This document shows positions 63,301-64,000 of a stretch of DNA of 64,000 bases, piece by piece. The translations under genes were made by a program, and so were the position numbers. The DNA is taken from positions 1,736,001 through 1,800,000 of the forward strand of contig NZ_JACCAS010000002.1 of NCBI RefSeq assembly GCF_013409255.1. The letters are read 5' to 3'. The stretch comes from Paraburkholderia bryophila. Lineage in GTDB: Bacteria; Pseudomonadota; Gammaproteobacteria; Burkholderiales; Burkholderiaceae. The first letter of the stretch is position 1. Every line of letters starts with the position of its first letter. The notes beneath the pieces are model-generated. The model had not been told where the DNA came from, did no database searches, and was given only the letters and a program-made list of their open reading frames with translations.

Positions 63301-64000
63301 CCGGCAACGATCTGTCGATCGGTTCCGCGCAGGCAGGCGGAACGCTTACCCTGCAGGCGCAAGGGCACAGCGGCGCGGGTGACGTGAAGGTCGGCGGCAC
63401 GCTGGCTTCCGGCGCGGCCACCACCGTGACGGCGGCACGCGATGTGACGCTCGGCGGCAACGTGACGAGCGCCGACAAGTTCAGCGCGACCGCGGGCCGC
63501 AATCTCACCGCGAACGGCGCGATCGGCGCGAACTCCGACGTCGCGTTGAGCGCGACGAGCGGCAATCTGGGCGTCGCTGGTTCGATCACGAGCCAGGGCA
63601 ATCTCAATGTGAATTCGGGCAGCGCGTTGTCGTTGTCCGGTGAACTGGTCAACGGCAATACGACGCTGAGCTCGGGCGGCAACACCAACCTGAGCGGCGC
63701 GTTCCTCGGCCTCGGATCGGCGACGCTCAACGCGGGCGGTTCGGTGATGGGCAGTGGCGCGGCGTTGACGTTCGGCAAGGACATCACGATCGGCGCGGGG
63801 GGTGGCGTCACGCTCGGCGGTATCCAGGGCGCGGGGCAGTTCAGCGCGACGTCGACCGGCGACATGTCGCTCGGCGCCACTACGGCGGTCGGCAATGTAA
63901 CGGCGAAATCCACGGCCGGCAGCGTGAGCTTCGGCGGTGCGCTGCAATCAGGTGGCAACGTGCAGGTCGTCGCGGCGAATAACGTCTCGGTGGCGGGCGC
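54363..64000 (+). CDS. Giant two-partner secretion exoprotein (haemagglutinin-like adhesin), 3' end outside the window
   Basis: From ATG 54363 the frame is open to the window end: 3,212 codons with no stop. The N-terminus is long (about 100 residues, hydrophobic core QRAVSALVALTLFAGPLSI) before the TPS domain, which has KFQTFNIDPIGLILNN, TASVIVNQVTSTG and the hallmark IIANPNGITTNGTGFTN (NPNG at about residue 226). The rest is a Gly/Asn/Thr/Ala-rich beta-helix region with AGGNL, GRDV and GQNLT-type short repeats and roughly 1.6-kb macro-repeats. It should be exported by the transporter at 51429 and act as an adhesin. Whether the C-terminus carries a toxin (CdiA type) cannot be seen. Confidence 0.93.
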   Translation, partial: MNTSARNALRQLEQGRRVRDERFDVDHQPARPWWSVGTSPRPHGLWQRAVSALVALTLFAGPLSITFEQSRDAAGVLAGGSHRLDDEAWQRIIDLSFVRVRFEMQMAQAAPIVDPSAPITFQPKITQTTGANGGVPVVNITAPNAAGISLNKFQTFNIDPIGLILNNSLTGGTSLTGGNLQANPNLAGRTASVIVNQVTSTGAAYASLLNGPLEVFGAPATVIIANPNGITTNGTGFTNTIGVTLSTGTPQFLSDLKGTPTDFNNAQAIGYSVVGGHIQIEGNAGVNGPGAGIEGTVGTIDLIGETIGVNAPLYAGSRINAIAGRQFVLPSAVSSNGTTYATSANGADNSANAINNANGHANNGLAIDATAFGAMTAGQIQVIGTAAGMGVRTDAQMAANTGDLLLSSNGDLTVNGSAAQQQATLQAGGNLSMTGAHVGINGYTINANGDVTSTGTIQTGGKLAVTAGGNVNLANAQSNGDTAVNGGASVALGDVQTGGALAVTAQGNDGTGDINLNGTSVMSGATHLQAARDVNVNGQTNGSTMQVTGQRNVNVNSSGVLRTTGDLTVAATQGSLTSSGNVAAGGQVTLTTGQDVRFTGALQANHDLQVNAGNSATLADTQVGGALRVTANGTSNGDATFNGNTQVVGAAAVQAARDVVVNGTLASGAQVTLNGQRNVTVANTGTVQANGDLNMTAATGNVTSSGTLTTAENLNATAGQDVALTGTTGAVANTSLRAGRDLTVGGTLNGQGTATLTAGRDALLGGTSGFTHDVTVNAANNLTVSGTLIGMATLTLTAGQAATLNNVQSTAALQVAANGGPLTINGTVTSLAGASLTSGGDFAVNGTLQSNAALSVASGGNLSVAGTVNTLSTGAFNAARDFNIAGTLQTSHSLSVTNGGNAVISGTVNSLADASITSGGNVGVNGLLQGVGALLVTSGGDTSVGGTVLSTSDVTLRNASGSMTSTGTLQAGGKLLIDAAQSVDLGHRDTTAQGDLTVNAGQNLTMNGTVTGQGNGTLTVGGAIAGSAAAAFVGAATLRSGGDTTLTGSLQGNTVQTGAGGSATLHDVMAASTLSLSAANDLATNGTVLSHATVDLNAGRDLTTSGPVQSIDNMTFTAGRDLNATGALTVQTNDLRITAGNNASIADAQVGGAFTIAANGVNGAGGPNGLTGGDITFNGTMTTVGALTAQAARDVVVNGKTAGGGVTGLQAGRDVQVNGTLASTSQATLDAQRNVGVATSGVVQANGPLAITAHTGNVTSTGTLQGAANLDVNGGQDVALTGTTGSIGAANLQAGHDLTIGGTLAGQSGATLAAGHDVTAGGSIGYMNDVGVTAGNNLAVTGSLVGAGVTLTAAQAVTLNNVQSDHALQVAANGGALTVSGTVTSLSTATLNSAGDFVVNGTLQSANQLAITSGGKTAIAGTVTSLSTTSVTSASDVTVGGALQSTGALTVTSGGNTSITSPTGMVQSNGDLTLRNASGSLTSVGSIQTNGNLLIDAAQSVDLGTQSTTALGNLTVNAGQNLTMNGAVGAQGNGTLNAGGAIAGAATAAFGQALNVSSGTDTTLTGSLRGNTVQTSAGGSATLNTVTSASTLSLAANGDLGTTGAVTSGATATLNAGGNLNLGGPLQAVGDTHFSALSGSVVSTGSVATNGAFNVQAGTDITLGGPAAASLGMTLAAARNVSATGALSVLAGDLQITAGNNVGVTDTQVSGAFGVVAKGVNGAAAGGDVTFNGTAIALGATSVQAARDVIVNGMLAGGGDGTPGASATGNSPTTVQAGRDVNVAGLLAGGAQLGVTAQRNVAVGTNGTVEAAGDLSVAATTGGVTSTGTLNSQSTLHVNAAQDVSLTGVASVVGATTLNAGHDLTVGGTFVGKSGATLGAGHDATLGGSSSFSGDTSVNAGNNLTVSGAQVGAGVSLTAGQAATLNNVQSNNALQVAANGGPLTINGTVASLSTATLSAVGDFSVNGILQSADTLSATSGGKFTVPGAINSLTGGTFSSSGDFTVGGSLQTTGALGITSGGNTSIAGTVNSLAGGALKSTGNVAVTGTLQAAQALDVTSGADTTNSGTIRSTNGNLSLHNAAGSLTSTGTLESGGNLAIDAAQSVDLGTQGTTTLGNLTVNAGQNLTMNGSVAAQGNGTLTAGGTIAGGATAAFGQAAVLSSGGDTNLTGSLRGSTVQTNAGGSAFVHDVLSVSTLSLAANQDVNVSGAVTSGATAALQAGGNLNLATSSAIQSVGDTSLTAVSGSVTSTGAIVSNGALNTKAGTDINLGGTANVTGNTTLNASNNVNLNGSFAGSGAFAAQAGSAINLGSAASAASTLDTSLKAGSDINLAGTLTSHGGLNAQAGRDIAVGGAITTALDTLFNAGRDINVSGTLAGVGSGSVAAGRDIIGAGTFAFGQAATLSAARDVVQGGLIQGQTIQVSAAGNATVTNITSAGTLSLAANGTNTATGPGNLIVNGTATAAGAVTATAQNDATIAGKLESGASLGLTAQQSVAISGAIQSVGDMNVTAQAGSLTATGGINSGGKLAVLTGLDLSLGTASSTSAVSDMTLGVGRDASLNGLLIGGTSGVITTGRDLNGSGTQAFTGAATLSAQRELALTGALQANAIGATGGDSASLHDVNSATTLAVTAQGNVGAGDASITGTATAAGTATVNAARDVLVSGSLANGSTQTLNAARNISVTGAVKAAGDLNATATTGNIALSGTTTTAGALNLTSGLDTQLGGQVAAANQATVQAGRDIDLNGALAGQMGGTLTAAGNIAGAGSTAFSQAATLNASNNIALTGPLQGGSLALTAGNSAALANVQAVTGGLAITANGNAGGGDITVSGAATAFGALSLQAARDTSVTGAINTGGATTVNAGRNVTLGDVNASGDMALTATSGNLGVGNLTTQGNLGVNAGQALTVAGATVAGGNAQLKSGGDMTLTGSIGAQNAGSLSAGGSINAASVAFGQQATLNAGGSIGVTGSVATNGALSATAGNDLSIGSAQAGGTLTLQAQGHSGAGDVKVGGTLASGAATTVTAARDVTLGGNVTSADKFSATAGRNLTANGAIGANSDVALSATSGNLGVAGSITSQGNLNVNSGSALSLSGELVNGNTTLSSGGNTNLSGAFLGLGSATLNAGGSVMGSGAALTFGKDITIGAGGGVTLGGIQGAGQFSATSTGDMSLGATTAVGNVTAKSTAGSVSFGGALQSGGNVQVVAANNVSVAG
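56322..61000 (+). repeat. Long-period internal repeats of the giant exoprotein gene
   Basis: Marker segments recur at a long, roughly regular spacing. The CAGGCGGCGCGCGA-type segment is at 56322, 57930 and 59592 (spacing 1608 and 1662). The CTCAACAACGTGCAGTC-type segment is at 56772, 58437 and 60135 (1665 and 1698). The CAATCGGTCGACCTCGG-type segment is at 57303, 58857 and 60669 (1554 and 1812). This implies about three diverged copies of a 516-604 codon unit inside the coding sequence. Related but weaker segments continue beyond 61 kb. Confidence 0.75.

Noticed and set aside
1..64000. tRNA, rRNA, CRISPR array, insertion sequence or prophage
   Set aside because: No cloverleaf, rRNA segment, regularly spaced repeat-spacer pattern, transposase or integrase was recognised in the window.

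Overview
This window looks like chromosomal DNA of a Burkholderiaceae bacterium, most likely Paraburkholderia or a close relative. That is an inference from the high GC with strong third-position bias and from the gene set: a short Burkholderia-type H-NS protein, a DUF3563 protein, an orphan formaldehyde-activating enzyme, a non-phosphorylative deoxysugar pathway and a two-partner secretion locus with its own parvulin. I see no rRNA, tRNA, CRISPR array, insertion sequence or prophage. The right edge cuts through a very large exoprotein gene.

Layout, left half. 45-9534 is signalling and carboxylate transport: an Aer-like chemoreceptor, a hybrid histidine kinase, a RidA protein that seems to lack its 5' end, a GntP-family permease with a very good sigma54 promoter, and the divergent sigma54 activator that probably drives it. 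9535-12175 holds small proteins, a class C beta-lactamase-like serine hydrolase and an H-NS family protein. 12755-17328 is an aldehyde-related cluster: Fae, aldo/keto reductase, semialdehyde dehydrogenase and MFS transporter. 17621-21758 is a chaperone-usher fimbrial operon with a terminator-like hairpin after the pilin. The likely tip adhesin (23729-24700) lies beyond prfC on the other strand. A LysR regulator and a Pat-like acyl-CoA synthetase/acetyltransferase fusion follow.

Layout, right half. 29334-39530 is an IclR regulator divergent from a nine-gene operon: a sugar ABC transporter (binding protein, ATPase, permease) and enzymes that together read as oxidation of a 6-deoxy-sugar, best guess L-fucose, to pyruvate and lactate. 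The dehydratase step is apparently done by a split UxaA-type enzyme. The leader of this operon carries two tandem copies of a 55-56 bp unit, each folding into a two-part hairpin with compensatory base changes between copies. 39671-48958 is a mixed region: thioesterase, a second chemoreceptor with a FliA-type promoter, cold-shock protein, AGE epimerase, MgtC, a membrane-anchored low-complexity protein, DUF3563, a His-rich secreted protein and a hydroxyacyl-CoA dehydrogenase. 49216-64000 is a two-partner secretion locus: a 734-residue exoprotein, the TpsB/FhaC transporter, a periplasmic parvulin and a giant second exoprotein of more than 3,200 codons that is still open at the window end.

Main regulatory signals: FliA-like promoters before both chemoreceptors, the sigma54 promoter of the GntP gene, a GGGAAAACCC palindrome abutting the first chemoreceptor promoter and occurring twice around the DUF3563 -10 box, and the tandem hairpins before the sugar operon.
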